From JAKVKY01 sp964293585 (GTDB lineage: Bacteria; Bacillota; Negativicutes; Acidaminococcales; Acidaminococcaceae): a stretch of DNA of 64,000 bases. A model generated the notes under the pieces. That model searched no databases. It saw only the letters and a program-made list of their open reading frames with translations, and was not told where the DNA came from. The first letter of the stretch is position 1; every line of letters begins with the position of its first letter. The DNA is taken from assembly GCA_964293585.1 (NCBI GenBank), contig CAXYYS010000004.1:1-64000 (forward strand). The letters are read 5' to 3'. Below, in pieces: positions 9,694-18,713 of the stretch. A program made the position numbers and the translations under genes.

Positions 9694-11373
9694 ATGATAA
9701 AGAATAAGATGCTGACCGCCATGGTCCTGGCAGGTATCCTGAGCGCAGGGTTCGGCGTGGTAAGCGCCGCAGAAGCGCCTACGGCCGGTTCTACCATGCG
9801 TGAGATTAAAGAAACTAAGTTAAATATGCCTATCCAGCACAAGCCGGAAGTGGAAATCACGGACAAGGAAAAAGTTTCCTGGCCTATTGACGACCAGGTT
9901 AAGATTAAGGTCAACGGCTTCCGCCTGAACGGCCAGGATGTTTTGTCTCAGGCCCAGGTGGATAATCTGTTAAAATATAAGATTGGCAAAGAGCTGACCT
10001 TTAAGGAATTACGGGAAGCTGCCAATACCATTACCAAATATTTGCAGGACAAGGATTATAGGGTGGCCAAGGTCTATCTGCCGGCGCAGCGTATCGGCAA
10101 AGGTATCGTGAACCTGACGGCCGTCGTCGGCAAGTACGACCAGATCCTGGTGCAGAATGATTCCAAGATTGATGATGACCAGATTAAGAGACAGATTGTC
10201 CGTTTGAAACCGGGCAACTATATTAAGCGCAGCGAGATTGAACGTGGTGTGTGGCTGATCAGCGACCTGGCCGCGGCGGACAGCAAAGTTACCATTGCCC
10301 CGGGCAGCAAACCTGGCACCAGCAACGTTACTTTTGTGGTCCACAAACATAAAGGTCCGGTCGGCAGCGTGTTCGTAGATAACTATGGCAATCGTTACAC
10401 GGGACGCAACGAGCTGGGCGTGAACTATAACTGGCTGAACCCGGCCCACGAGGGCGATACCCTGGCTATTTCCGGTCTGACCACCGGCAGCGGCAAGAAT
10501 AACGGCGACCTGACCTATTATATTCCCTTTGACGAAGACGGTAATCAGCTGGAAATTGGTTACAGCCACCTGCATTATATTTTGGGTAATGAGTACGATG
10601 CTTCCGACAGCTACGGCACTTCGGATACGGTGCATGCCGCCTGGCGTTATGCCATCCGGCGCAGCAGCCGCAACAACCAGTACGTGCGCCTGGGTTTTGA
10701 ATGGAGCAAGCTGGAAGATAATAAGAACGGCGAGCTGTACTCTGATAAAAAAGATACGGGCATGACTTTGTCTTTGTTTGGCGACGAGATTGACCGCAAG
10801 GGTTATAGCAGTTACGATTTTACGTATAAATGGGGCAGCCTGGGTCTGGACAACGACTATGCGGCGGATTTGGATGCCAGCGGTCCTCAGACCAGCGGCA
10901 GCTTCCATAAACTTTCTACACGTTTGCTCAGACAGCAGACTTTAGATCCTCGCAGTTACATCTTGTTAAGCTTGCGCGGCCAGTTGGCCAACAAGAACCT
11001 GGATTCTTACGAGAAACTGGAACTGGGCGGTGCTTACGGCGTGCGGGCTTATCCTCAGGGTGAGGCCAGCGGCGACGTAGGTTATGTGGCCAGTGCAGAA
11101 TATCGCTATTTGATTCCTATTAAGGGACATCCGGATCAGAGTTTACAGTTGGCGGCGTTTGTGGATGGCGGTTCCATCTGGGCCAATAAGGATGTGTACT
11201 ATGACAGTACCAACGTGCGCCACTTGTATGGTTACGGCATCGGCGCTTTGTGGGGCCGGACCGATGACTGGCTCCTGCGTGTAAGCTATGGTTGGAAACT
11301 GGGTCACGAAAGCTACCAGTCCACCCCGGACAGCAACGGTATGCTCTGGTTGCAGGCGGTTAAATATTTCTAA
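9694..11373 (+). CDS. TpsB-type outer-membrane transporter (ShlB/FhaC family)
   Basis: Exports the TpsA protein encoded just upstream. The 559-aa protein has a signal peptide ending near VVSA, a POTRA domain (about residues 65-145, with LTFKELREAANTIT and YLPAQRIGKGIV), and a C-terminal 16-strand beta-barrel region ending in an aromatic residue (KYF), as outer-membrane proteins do. GGAYGVRAYP matches the conserved VRGY-like loop segment of this family. The start at 9694 is favoured because GAAGGGA lies about eleven bases upstream; the ATG at 9682 abuts that site. Gap to tpsA is about 95 bases, so the two are probably co-transcribed and end at the terminator at 11385. Confidence 0.92.
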   Translation: MIKNKMLTAMVLAGILSAGFGVVSAAEAPTAGSTMREIKETKLNMPIQHKPEVEITDKEKVSWPIDDQVKIKVNGFRLNGQDVLSQAQVDNLLKYKIGKELTFKELREAANTITKYLQDKDYRVAKVYLPAQRIGKGIVNLTAVVGKYDQILVQNDSKIDDDQIKRQIVRLKPGNYIKRSEIERGVWLISDLAAADSKVTIAPGSKPGTSNVTFVVHKHKGPVGSVFVDNYGNRYTGRNELGVNYNWLNPAHEGDTLAISGLTTGSGKNNGDLTYYIPFDEDGNQLEIGYSHLHYILGNEYDASDSYGTSDTVHAAWRYAIRRSSRNNQYVRLGFEWSKLEDNKNGELYSDKKDTGMTLSLFGDEIDRKGYSSYDFTYKWGSLGLDNDYAADLDASGPQTSGSFHKLSTRLLRQQTLDPRSYILLSLRGQLANKNLDSYEKLELGGAYGVRAYPQGEASGDVGYVASAEYRYLIPIKGHPDQSLQLAAFVDGGSIWANKDVYYDSTNVRHLYGYGIGALWGRTDDWLLRVSYGWKLGHESYQSTPDSNGMLWLQAVKYF

Positions 11374-11384
11374 GGTTTAAGTTG

Positions 11385-11422
11385 AGGCACACACCGTTAC
11401 GTTTAAGGTGTGTGCCTTTTTT
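11385..11422 (+). terminator. Terminator of tpsA-tpsB
   Basis: AGGCACACACC pairs with GGTGTGTGCCT across a short loop, followed by six T. Confidence 0.88.
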
Positions 11423-11446
11423 AAAATATTATTTAAGATGAATTTA

Positions 11447-11455
11447 TGATATAAT
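11447..11455 (+). promoter_or_regulatory. Extended -10 for the hybrid kinase gene
   Basis: TGATATAAT with no good -35 hexamer at the expected distance. It lies about 60 bases before the start codon at 11513. Confidence 0.45.
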
Positions 11456-11512
11456 TATTATTAGTGAATAATAGTAGCGCTTTTTGTGGAAGTGGTTGTG
11501 GAGGGCATGGAG

Positions 11513-14500
11513 ATGGAAATTACCGAGAAGGATTTGCAGTTGATCATTCAAAGTAATCCCGGAGACATCATTATTTATAAGTTAAATGAGTACGGGGCGA
11601 CGCCGTTGTATTATGCACCCACCATGCCTTCCTATACCGGCTACACCGATGCGGAATACAAAAAGATGCTGACTACTAATGCCATGGAGCGGGTGTTGCC
11701 CCAGGACAGGGATTTGGTGTGGCGTAAGGCCCAGGAAGCTATGGCTGGGGCCCGGGATATGGATTACACTTACCGCATCCTGCACAAGGATGGTAAAGTA
11801 GTCTGGGCCCATGTGCGGGCCCGGGGCCTTGGTACCATGCAGGGAGCTCAGCTGCTCCTGACGGAGTTTTTTAATATTTCGGCGGAGACTGATGCTTTTG
11901 CCAGTATGGTGGACCGTATCAACGGTATGGTTTACGTGATTGACGCCGATACTCGGGAACTCTATTATTTTAATAAACAAGGGCAGGACATGATTGGTAA
12001 GACCCTGCAGGCAGGAGATACCTGCTACAGCTTTTTACAGGGTCTGGACCATGTTTGCCCCTGGTGCCCGCTGACACAGAAAAAACTGGCGCTGGGCGAG
12101 GGCTTCCAGATTCATGAGTTTGAAAATCCTTTGACCCATAAGTATTCTGATTTGGAATACCGGAGCCTGCACTGGTTTGACCGCCAGGCCGTTTCTGTTT
12201 TTCGTTATGATGTCACGGACAGCATCATGGCCAGGAAACAGTTGAAAGACGATAATCTGGCCATGGAGCAGACCATTAATAATATTCCCTGCGGTATCGC
12301 TATCTTTAAAAAGATTAACGGCGAGGTGACCTGCATAGATGCTAACCCGTACGTGCATACTTTGCTGGGTTTGCCACCGGGGACACAGACAGGAAGAACT
12401 TTTAAGAAAATCCTGTCCAACGTACATCCGGAAGACAGGGAACGCTGCGTCCGGGAAACTGTGGACGGTTTGGATGAGCATGGTTCCTGTGATGTGACGT
12501 ACAGGATTTATAATCAAAAGAAGGACCGCTACATCTGGCTGCATCTGGCCGGGAAACTGGTGCCCACGGAACAGGGAGAACCTCTGGCTTATTTCTGTTA
12601 CAGCGATGCCACTGCCTCCAAGATGCAGGAACAGCAGTATCAGCAGACCCTGCACCAGCAGTTGCTGACCAATCCTAACGCCTTGTGTGCTTTTAAGATG
12701 AATCTGACCCGGAATACTTGTGAGGAAGGTGTCGGATCTGCACCTTATCTTCAAAAATTTATGAGGGCGGCTTCGGCCGATGGGACCATTGACAATATTG
12801 CCAGCCTGATCGTGGACCAGGAGGAAAAGTCCCGGTTCCAGGAAGTTATTAACCGGAAGCATTTGCTGGAGGCTTACACTAAGGGCACGCATCATGTGCA
12901 GCTTACGTACCGGCGCCGCAACGAGCAGGGCAATCTCATCTGGGTGAAAACCTTTGTTAATACGCTGCAGAATCCACACAATGATGATGTGGAAGCGCTG
13001 GCTTATTCCGTGGACGCCAACCAGGAAATGGAAGAGTCGCAGATTATCAGAGCCATCACCGGTAAAGAATATGATTACATTGCGCTGGTGGATGTGTGGA
13101 CACAGAAGATGCGCTTTTTTGATATCAGCAGGACGGGGCAGTCCACCAGGCCGGAACAGCGGGAGACTTATGATGAGACCATGTACCAGACCTTTGCCAA
13201 CTATCCGGCCTGGGACAAGGAACGCAGCATTAAATATCTGACTTTCAAGAATGTGCTGGCCCAGCTGCAGGCCAACGAAGAATACACCTATACCTTTGAC
13301 CTGCAGGATAAGCAGGGAAGAAATTATCATAAACAGGTGGCTTTCCGTTACCTGGATAAAGATAGGAAACAGATCCTGGTTACCAGGACGGATATGACGG
13401 CGGCCTTCCGGCAGGAAAAGGCGCAGACCCAGCGGATTAAGGATGCCCTGCTCATCGCGGAACAGGCCAACGAAAGCAAGAGTTCCTTCCTGTCCAGTGT
13501 CAGCCACGATATGCGGACGCCACTGAATGCTATCCTGGGTTACGCCAGGTTAGCCGGAGAAACGCAGAATGTGCGGCAGAAAGATGATTATGTGGCTAAG
13601 ATTGGCCTGGCCGGCCATACTTTGCTGGACCTGATCAACGATACACTGGACCTGCAGAAGATTGAAACCGGCGTCAGCACGCTTAAGCTGGCCCCGGCTC
13701 CCTGTGCGGATGTGGTCAAGGGCATCCTGACCGCGGTGAAACCTATGATTGCCGCCAAGCATATTAATTTTGTCTTTGATAACAGCAAAGCCATCATGGC
13801 GAATATTAACGTGGATATGTTGCGGGTGCAGGAAATTATGATTAATCTGCTCAGCAACGCCGTTAAGTATACGCCGGAAGGCGGCAGAGTGGAATTTGTC
13901 GTGGAATGTGTGGGACAGGACCATGGCATTATCCATGATAAGCTGGTGGTGCGCGATAATGGTATCGGCATCAGCAAGGAATTTTTACCTAAAATTTTCG
14001 ATCCCTTTACCCAGGAACGGACGGCTGCCACGGCCCATATCGGCGGCAGCGGTCTGGGACTGACGATTGTGAAACGCCTGGTGGATATGATGCACGGCCA
14101 CATCGAGGTTAGAAGTGAGCTGGGTAAGGGCAGTGAGTTTATTGTTTACCTGGACTTTGAGCGGTTGCCGGATCAACTGACAGATAAGGACCAGAGCGAG
14201 GAGCGTCATACCTTTGACTTAAAAGGTCTGCGAATCCTGATGTGCGAGGATAACGCCATGAATACGGAAATTGCCAAAGCGCTGCTGCAAAAGCAGGGCG
14301 TGGAGGTGATTTGTGCCGCTAACGGCCAGGAAGGCCTGGAGAAATTTAATGCTTCGGCTCCCGGTGAATTTGATGCCATCCTCATGGATATCCGTATGCC
14401 GGTCCTGGATGGTTATCAGGCTACAGCCGCCATCCGGAGCAGCAGACATGTCCGGGCGCTGAGTATCCCTATCATCGCCATCTCGGCCGATGCTTATGAG

Positions 14501-14614
14501 GAAGATGTGAAACGCAGTTTACAGGCAGGGATGAACATGCATCTGGGCAAACCTTTTAATCCTGATCAATTGTACGAAACCCTGGCTAAGTTCTGCCATC
14601 GGTTGGATAATTAA
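11513..14614 (+). CDS. Hybrid sensor histidine kinase / response regulator with multiple PAS domains
   Basis: 1033 aa, no signal peptide or membrane segment, so a cytoplasmic sensor. Four PAS-like domains occupy roughly residues 1-500; the second carries Cys171, Cys182 and Cys185 in a CPWCP context that could bind metal or respond to redox state. A further module at about 515-640 (EYDY...FRYLD...RTDMT) recurs in two other proteins here. HisKA follows with His665 in SHDMRTPLN, then HATPase (NLLSNAVKY, DNGIGIS, GGSGLGL) and a receiver with Asp959 in LMDIRMP. There is no HPt domain. GGAGGG seven bases upstream selects 11513 over ATG 11507. It may pass phosphate to the HPt protein at 37982. Confidence 0.92.
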   Translation: MEITEKDLQLIIQSNPGDIIIYKLNEYGATPLYYAPTMPSYTGYTDAEYKKMLTTNAMERVLPQDRDLVWRKAQEAMAGARDMDYTYRILHKDGKVVWAHVRARGLGTMQGAQLLLTEFFNISAETDAFASMVDRINGMVYVIDADTRELYYFNKQGQDMIGKTLQAGDTCYSFLQGLDHVCPWCPLTQKKLALGEGFQIHEFENPLTHKYSDLEYRSLHWFDRQAVSVFRYDVTDSIMARKQLKDDNLAMEQTINNIPCGIAIFKKINGEVTCIDANPYVHTLLGLPPGTQTGRTFKKILSNVHPEDRERCVRETVDGLDEHGSCDVTYRIYNQKKDRYIWLHLAGKLVPTEQGEPLAYFCYSDATASKMQEQQYQQTLHQQLLTNPNALCAFKMNLTRNTCEEGVGSAPYLQKFMRAASADGTIDNIASLIVDQEEKSRFQEVINRKHLLEAYTKGTHHVQLTYRRRNEQGNLIWVKTFVNTLQNPHNDDVEALAYSVDANQEMEESQIIRAITGKEYDYIALVDVWTQKMRFFDISRTGQSTRPEQRETYDETMYQTFANYPAWDKERSIKYLTFKNVLAQLQANEEYTYTFDLQDKQGRNYHKQVAFRYLDKDRKQILVTRTDMTAAFRQEKAQTQRIKDALLIAEQANESKSSFLSSVSHDMRTPLNAILGYARLAGETQNVRQKDDYVAKIGLAGHTLLDLINDTLDLQKIETGVSTLKLAPAPCADVVKGILTAVKPMIAAKHINFVFDNSKAIMANINVDMLRVQEIMINLLSNAVKYTPEGGRVEFVVECVGQDHGIIHDKLVVRDNGIGISKEFLPKIFDPFTQERTAATAHIGGSGLGLTIVKRLVDMMHGHIEVRSELGKGSEFIVYLDFERLPDQLTDKDQSEERHTFDLKGLRILMCEDNAMNTEIAKALLQKQGVEVICAANGQEGLEKFNASAPGEFDAILMDIRMPVLDGYQATAAIRSSRHVRALSIPIIAISADAYEEDVKRSLQAGMNMHLGKPFNPDQLYETLAKFCHRLDN

Positions 14615-14635
14615 GCAGTAAGTAAATACAGGCAA

Positions 14636-14672
14636 ACGGTTCCGTCTTACATGAAGGCGGAGCCGTTTTTTT
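14636..14672 (+). terminator. Terminator of the hybrid kinase gene
   Basis: ACGGTTCCGTCTT pairs with AAGGCGGAGCCGT (with G-U pairs), followed by seven T. Confidence 0.85.
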
Positions 14673-14726
14673 AAACGGGCTTTTGCTGGTTGAATACGGA
14701 AAGCTTGCGATATGATTTATGCGCAT

Positions 14727-14755
14727 TTGACCAATTTATTAAGATTTGTTATCAT
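14727..14755 (+). promoter_or_regulatory. Promoter of exbB-exbD-tonB
   Basis: TTGACC (14727-14732), 17-base spacer, TATCAT (14750-14755) with TG one base before it. The AT-rich sequence over and after the -10 (TTATCATTAATATATAAG) could host a Fur-like site, as is common for Ton systems, but it is not a good match to the 19-bp consensus. Confidence 0.65.
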
Positions 14756-14787
14756 TAATATATAAGAACCTTGAAACTTTTAAACAG

Positions 14788-14814
14788 CCGGGCGGGATTT
14801 CCTACCCGGTTTTT
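14788..14814 (+). terminator. Terminator-like hairpin in the exbB leader
   Basis: CCGGG and CCCGG pair across a twelve-base loop, followed by five T. It lies between the promoter at 14727-14755 and the exbB start, about 25 bases before the gene, so it could act as an attenuator or end a short leader RNA. No alternative antiterminator pairing was identified. Confidence 0.5.
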
Positions 14815-14837
14815 GTTATAAGAAAGGGGACATGGTA

Positions 14838-15467
14838 ATGGGAATTTTTGCAACGGCGGTGGATTATTTTCAGCGGGGCGGCGTGTGTATGTGGCCCCTG
14901 CTTTTGTGTTCCCTGGCGGCTATCGCCATCGGGGTGGAACGGTATTTATATTATAAGAAAGCCATTTCCGGAACGGCTTTTGTCCTGGAATTTGAACGCC
15001 TGATGCACGATTTTAACCTGGTAGGCGCCAGGGAGTTAGCAGGACAGACAACCGGAGATGCGGCGGCTATTGCGGCCGAGATTCTGGATATTCCGGAAGA
15101 CATGGGTTCTCGCCTGGAAACCATCGTTTATGAAAAAGTGGACCGGAGTATTGACGCCTTGCAGCAAAATCTGGATTATCTGGGCGTGGTCATCGGCCTG
15201 GCGCCCATGCTGGGGTTGTTGGGAACTATTACTGGTATGATGGCGACTTTTACTGCCCTGCACGGGCAGATGCAAAATACGGCGGCAGTGACGGCAGGGC
15301 TGGCGGAAGCGCTGATTACCACGGTCTTCGGCCTGGTTATCGCTATTCTGGGAATGATTATTCACGCTTATCTGAACAGCCGTTTTAAAACGGCGTCCCT
15401 GAACCTGGATGCGATGGCGAACGTGCTCACAACGATTATTCCTGCTAAGGAACATAACCTGCAGTAA
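14838..15467 (+). CDS. exbB: ExbB, MotA/TolQ/ExbB proton channel subunit
   Basis: Forms the proton channel that energises TonB, in the inner membrane. 209 aa with three membrane segments (about residues 12-32, 112-135 and 150-175). The conserved signature GLAPMLGLLGTITGMM and the later TTVFGLVIAI stretch are typical of TolQ/ExbB. The start ATG 14838 is seven bases after AAAGGGGA; the in-frame ATG at 14832 abuts that site. First gene of an exbB-exbD-tonB operon, with exbD starting 13 bases after its stop. Confidence 0.94.
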   Translation: MGIFATAVDYFQRGGVCMWPLLLCSLAAIAIGVERYLYYKKAISGTAFVLEFERLMHDFNLVGARELAGQTTGDAAAIAAEILDIPEDMGSRLETIVYEKVDRSIDALQQNLDYLGVVIGLAPMLGLLGTITGMMATFTALHGQMQNTAAVTAGLAEALITTVFGLVIAILGMIIHAYLNSRFKTASLNLDAMANVLTTIIPAKEHNLQ

Positions 15468-15480
15468 GGAGGCCGGCAAG

Positions 15481-15894
15481 ATGCGCAGACGCAAAAGACA
15501 ACCCAGCTTTGTGCCAGGTTTGATGATCAGTCCCATGATAGATTTAATCTTCCAGCTGCTGGTATTTTTTATCGTCAGCACCATGTACATGACAGACGTG
15601 CAGACAATCCCTATCCAGTTGCCGGTAGCCAAGCATGCGGCACAGACCCAGAAACAAAATTTTGCCGTTACGGTGAAAAAGGACGGCAGCCTGTTTTTGA
15701 ATGAAAAAAAGATTGAGCAGCAGCAATTATTACAGACGGCGGCTCAGGCGAAAAAGTCCGACCCTAATTTTGCGGTCATTATTCGCAGCGATGGTGACGC
15801 TAATTATAAAACAGTGATTGGTTTATTGGATGCTTTGAAAGGAGCGGGGATTACCAGGTTCGGTCTGGCAACAGCCCCGGCGGTACAGCCATGA
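15481..15894 (+). CDS. exbD: ExbD, biopolymer transport protein
   Basis: Partner of ExbB and TonB. 137 aa with one N-terminal membrane helix (ISPMIDLIFQLLVFFIVST) that contains the conserved proton-carrying Asp in PMIDLIF, followed by a periplasmic domain. AAGGAGG is nine bases upstream of ATG 15481. It overlaps tonB by four bases, which indicates translational coupling. Confidence 0.94.
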   Translation: MRRRKRQPSFVPGLMISPMIDLIFQLLVFFIVSTMYMTDVQTIPIQLPVAKHAAQTQKQNFAVTVKKDGSLFLNEKKIEQQQLLQTAAQAKKSDPNFAVIIRSDGDANYKTVIGLLDALKGAGITRFGLATAPAVQP

Positions 15895-16580
15895 ATTTTT
15901 TGCCAGTGCGGTGGCGTAAAAGTTTGGCGGCAACCGTGGCGTTTCATATAGCGGCTGCGGCAGCCCTGGGACTTTTTGTGTACCTGCACCCTATTTCAGA
16001 AATTGAACCGGAAATTTTAGATGTCAGTCTGGCTGACGAGGCCGGACCGGCTGCACCTGCGACGGTAAGTCGTGTTGTTGTACCTGTGGTGGAGAAGAAC
16101 GCCATTGCGGAAAAGCCACAGGAACAGGTGCCGTCCCAGGCACCGGAGCAAACGGAACCGGTACGGCCTGCTGCCGGAGGCAGCACTACTACGGCGTCCC
16201 AACGGACAGGCAATAGTAGCAGCGCAGAGGGTTCTGCTTCCGGTAGCGGGCAGGGTGCAGCTGCACCTGCTAAACCTGCAGGTCCTCCGCCCGGTACTAA
16301 TGTCCCGGTGACCAGACCATACAAAGTAAGCGGCGGCAATCCGGCTTATCCTGGCAGTGCCAGGGCACAGGGAATTCAGGGCACGGTTTATGTACGGGCG
16401 CTGGTAAATGCCGGCGGCGGCGTGGATAGTGCGTCTGTTACCGGCAGCAGTGGCAACGCGGCCCTGGATAGCGCGGCGGTTCAGGCGGTATATGGCTGGG
16501 GCTTTAGTCCGGCCCGTGATCGGTATGGCGCCAGATGCAGATGTTATATTAGCGTACCGGTCAGCTTCCGCTTGCGGTGA
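15891..16580 (+). CDS. tonB: TonB energy transducer
   Basis: Transfers proton-motive energy from ExbBD to outer-membrane receptors. 229 aa: an N-terminal membrane anchor (about residues 12-30), a spacer rich in Pro, Ala, Gln and Glu (about 60-140), and a C-terminal TonB domain (about 145-229) with NPAYPGSARAQGIQGTVYV and WGFSPA. It overlaps exbD at ATGA. Its presence with ExbBD implies an outer membrane with TonB-dependent receptors, none of which are in this window. Confidence 0.93.
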   Translation: MNFLPVRWRKSLAATVAFHIAAAAALGLFVYLHPISEIEPEILDVSLADEAGPAAPATVSRVVVPVVEKNAIAEKPQEQVPSQAPEQTEPVRPAAGGSTTTASQRTGNSSSAEGSASGSGQGAAAPAKPAGPPPGTNVPVTRPYKVSGGNPAYPGSARAQGIQGTVYVRALVNAGGGVDSASVTGSSGNAALDSAAVQAVYGWGFSPARDRYGARCRCYISVPVSFRLR

Positions 16581-16650
16581 CATGCGGTCCGGTGACAAAA
16601 AAAGACAAATTATAGCGTACATTAATTAATGCTTAAAAAAGTAGTTTGAG

Positions 16651-16679
16651 TTGCGCAATTATAACAAATATGATATACT
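16651..16679 (+). promoter_or_regulatory. Promoter of the universal stress protein gene
   Basis: TTGCGC (16651-16656), 17-base spacer, TATACT (16674-16679) preceded by TG one base away. Confidence 0.65.
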
Positions 16680-16794
16680 ATAAATAAGAAAAGTAGCCAG
16701 TGACAAAAGCATAGAAGCGCCGGACAAAGCAGAAGTTATCCCCTTGGGGAATCAGATAAAATGCTGTGAGGGGTTTGCGGGGGAGGCGACGGAT

Positions 16795-17229
16795 ATGTTA
16801 CAAAAAATTGTGGTTCCTGTAGATGGTTCCGAGAATTCTTTGCGGGCGTTGGATTTTGCAGTAACTCTGGGGAAGAAATTCAATAGCCATATCATCGTGT
16901 TCAATGTTGCGATTCCCTATGATTACACTAAACTTCCACCCAAGAAATCCGGCAAACCGGGAAAGGTTGAAGAACCTGAAGTTCATAAGGATACCGCTCT
17001 GGAAATCGCTGAAAAACATTTGGCTGCGGCACCTTATGCAGACCTGGAATATCGTCAGCTGGTAGAGGTTGATCCGGCAGACAGGATTTTGGATCTGGTA
17101 GCACATGTACATGCAGATGCAGTAGTAATTGGCAACAGAGGCATGGGACATTTGATGGCGTTCCTGGCCGGCAGTGTCAGCAGCAAATTGATTGCGGTGT
17201 GCCCGGTTCCGGTAATCGTTGTAAAATAA
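16795..17229 (+). CDS. Universal stress protein, ATP-binding type
   Basis: Cytoplasmic UspA-fold protein of 144 aa. The N-terminus MLQKIVVPVDGSENS is the canonical first strand. The ATP-binding pattern G-x2-G-x9-G-S is complete in GNRGMGHLMAFLAGSVS, so it should belong to the nucleotide-binding (MJ0577-like) branch. GGGAGG is eight bases before ATG 16795; the longer reading frame from 16744 lacks a site. Monocistronic between its own promoter and the terminator at 17257. Its stress signal cannot be read from sequence. Confidence 0.93.
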   Translation: MLQKIVVPVDGSENSLRALDFAVTLGKKFNSHIIVFNVAIPYDYTKLPPKKSGKPGKVEEPEVHKDTALEIAEKHLAAAPYADLEYRQLVEVDPADRILDLVAHVHADAVVIGNRGMGHLMAFLAGSVSSKLIAVCPVPVIVVK

Positions 17230-17256
17230 CGTAAGGCAGACCCTAAGCAGCACAAA

Positions 17257-17290
17257 AGCCGTGTGGACAAAAGTTCACACGGCTAATTTT
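17257..17290. terminator. Terminator between usp and phoR (convergent)
   Basis: AGCCGTGTG pairs with CACACGGCT, followed by a short T-rich stretch. It lies between convergent genes and could serve both. Confidence 0.75.
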
Positions 17291-17323
17291 ATGGACGGCG
17301 TCAATTGTGGCGCCGCTATTTTT

Positions 17324-18643
17324 TTACAATTTGCCAAAGGTCACGGTAATTTCGGTGCCTTCGCCGGGCGTGCTGGCCAGGTTGATGGTGCCTTTATGGA
17401 GCAGAACGCCGTGTTTTACCAGGGCCAGCCCCAAACCGTTACCGGGAATCGTACCTGTGTGGCTTTTCTCACCCCGGTAAAAGCGTTCAAAGATACGCTG
17501 CTGATCTTCTTTGGCGATGCCTTTGCCGGTATCACGCACCCGTAACTGGACCGTACCTTCCGGATCCGGCGGCAGGGAGACAGTGACGCGTCCGCCCGGC
17601 TGATTGTATTTGATGGCATTTTCTACCAGATTAAAGACAATCTCGTCCACCACGGCAGGGACACAGCGTAAGGACACGGGCCTTTCCGGCAGCACCTGCA
17701 TCAGTTCCACCTGCTGGGTGCGGGCTCTTTCTTCCAGACGCTGGCAGCAGGAGCTGACAACGCTTTTCAAATCAATATTTACCAGCTGATCTTCTAAACC
17801 GCCTTCATCTAGGCGGGACAGTTTTAGAATATTGTCCACCATCTCAATCAAACGGGCGGCTTCGCTGCCAATCTTGGCGACAAAGCGCGGCACGTCTTCC
17901 GGCTTGGCGATGCCGGCATTAATAATTTCCGCGTAGCCGGAAATGGATTGCAGCGGTGTCTTCAGTTCGTGGGACACGTTGGCGGTAAATTCCCGGCGCA
18001 AATTGGCGGCATCCTTCAGTGCCTGGTTCTGTTTGGCGATGCGCAGTAAAAACGGCGCCAGTTCATCGTAAGTTTCGCTGCCCAGGGGGTGGTCTAAATC
18101 TACGTCTTCCAGGGGCAGGATGAGTTTATTGGTCAGGCGTCTTGCCACCAGATAGGCTAAAAAACCGATGCCTAAAGCCATCAGTACCAGCCAGGGAATA
18201 AAGCTGATCAGGGTGCTGAACATGTCGTCGGCACTGCGGGCCACTCGCAGGATGCGTCCGTCCGCCAGGCGCTCCGCATAATAGAAATCCCGCTTGCCCA
18301 CCGTGGCCGAAACCCGGTCGGCATTGCCGTGACCGTCGCGCTGGGCTGTCTTGACTTCGGGACGGTTTTCATGGTTCTCCATGGCATCGTGGTTAGCTTC
18401 GCTGTCGTAAATTACCTTGCCCTGGGTATCAATGAGGGTGATGCGGGTAAGGGGACTGGCCGGGAAATTAACCTGGTCCGGCTTTGCCAGTAAATTTTGG
18501 CGCAAATAAGCAGCATCTTGCTGCAAGTCCTGCTGCACCTGGTTGATGGTGTTGCGGTACATGAGTGCGCCGCACAGGAGCATGGTTACAAAGATGCTGC
18601 CTAAGACTAATACTAAAAGGTTTTGTAAAATTTTCTTGCGCAT
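17324..18643 (-). CDS. phoR: PhoR-type membrane sensor histidine kinase
   Basis: 439 aa. Two membrane helices (about residues 8-30 and 158-182) flank a periplasmic sensor domain with DTQGKVIYDSEA, then HisKA with His225 in ANVSHELKTPLQS, and HATPase motifs NLVENAIKYN, RDTGKGI and GNGLGLALVKH. It is the third gene after phoU and the response regulator, so it most likely senses phosphate status. Start chosen at 18643 because GAGG lies about seven bases upstream; a GTG at 18682 is possible. No pst transporter genes lie nearby, so the PhoR assignment rests on linkage to phoU and on architecture. Confidence 0.88.
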   Translation of the reverse strand: MRKKILQNLLVLVLGSIFVTMLLCGALMYRNTINQVQQDLQQDAAYLRQNLLAKPDQVNFPASPLTRITLIDTQGKVIYDSEANHDAMENHENRPEVKTAQRDGHGNADRVSATVGKRDFYYAERLADGRILRVARSADDMFSTLISFIPWLVLMALGIGFLAYLVARRLTNKLILPLEDVDLDHPLGSETYDELAPFLLRIAKQNQALKDAANLRREFTANVSHELKTPLQSISGYAEIINAGIAKPEDVPRFVAKIGSEAARLIEMVDNILKLSRLDEGGLEDQLVNIDLKSVVSSCCQRLEERARTQQVELMQVLPERPVSLRCVPAVVDEIVFNLVENAIKYNQPGGRVTVSLPPDPEGTVQLRVRDTGKGIAKEDQQRIFERFYRGEKSHTGTIPGNGLGLALVKHGVLLHKGTINLASTPGEGTEITVTFGKL

Positions 18644-18713
18644 AACGGGCCTCGCAAACTTTTGCAAACAAATTTTTAGCACGCCGGTCAGGAGTGTAAG
18701 CCGCTACTGCAGC

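Noticed and set aside
12035..13507. Long minus-strand open frame opposite the hybrid kinase gene
   Set aside because: The plus strand encodes clear PAS and kinase domains here; the opposite frame has no recognisable domain or start.
14740..14765. Fur box over the exbB promoter
   Set aside because: Only a partial, AT-driven match to the 19-bp Fur consensus; not called as a site.
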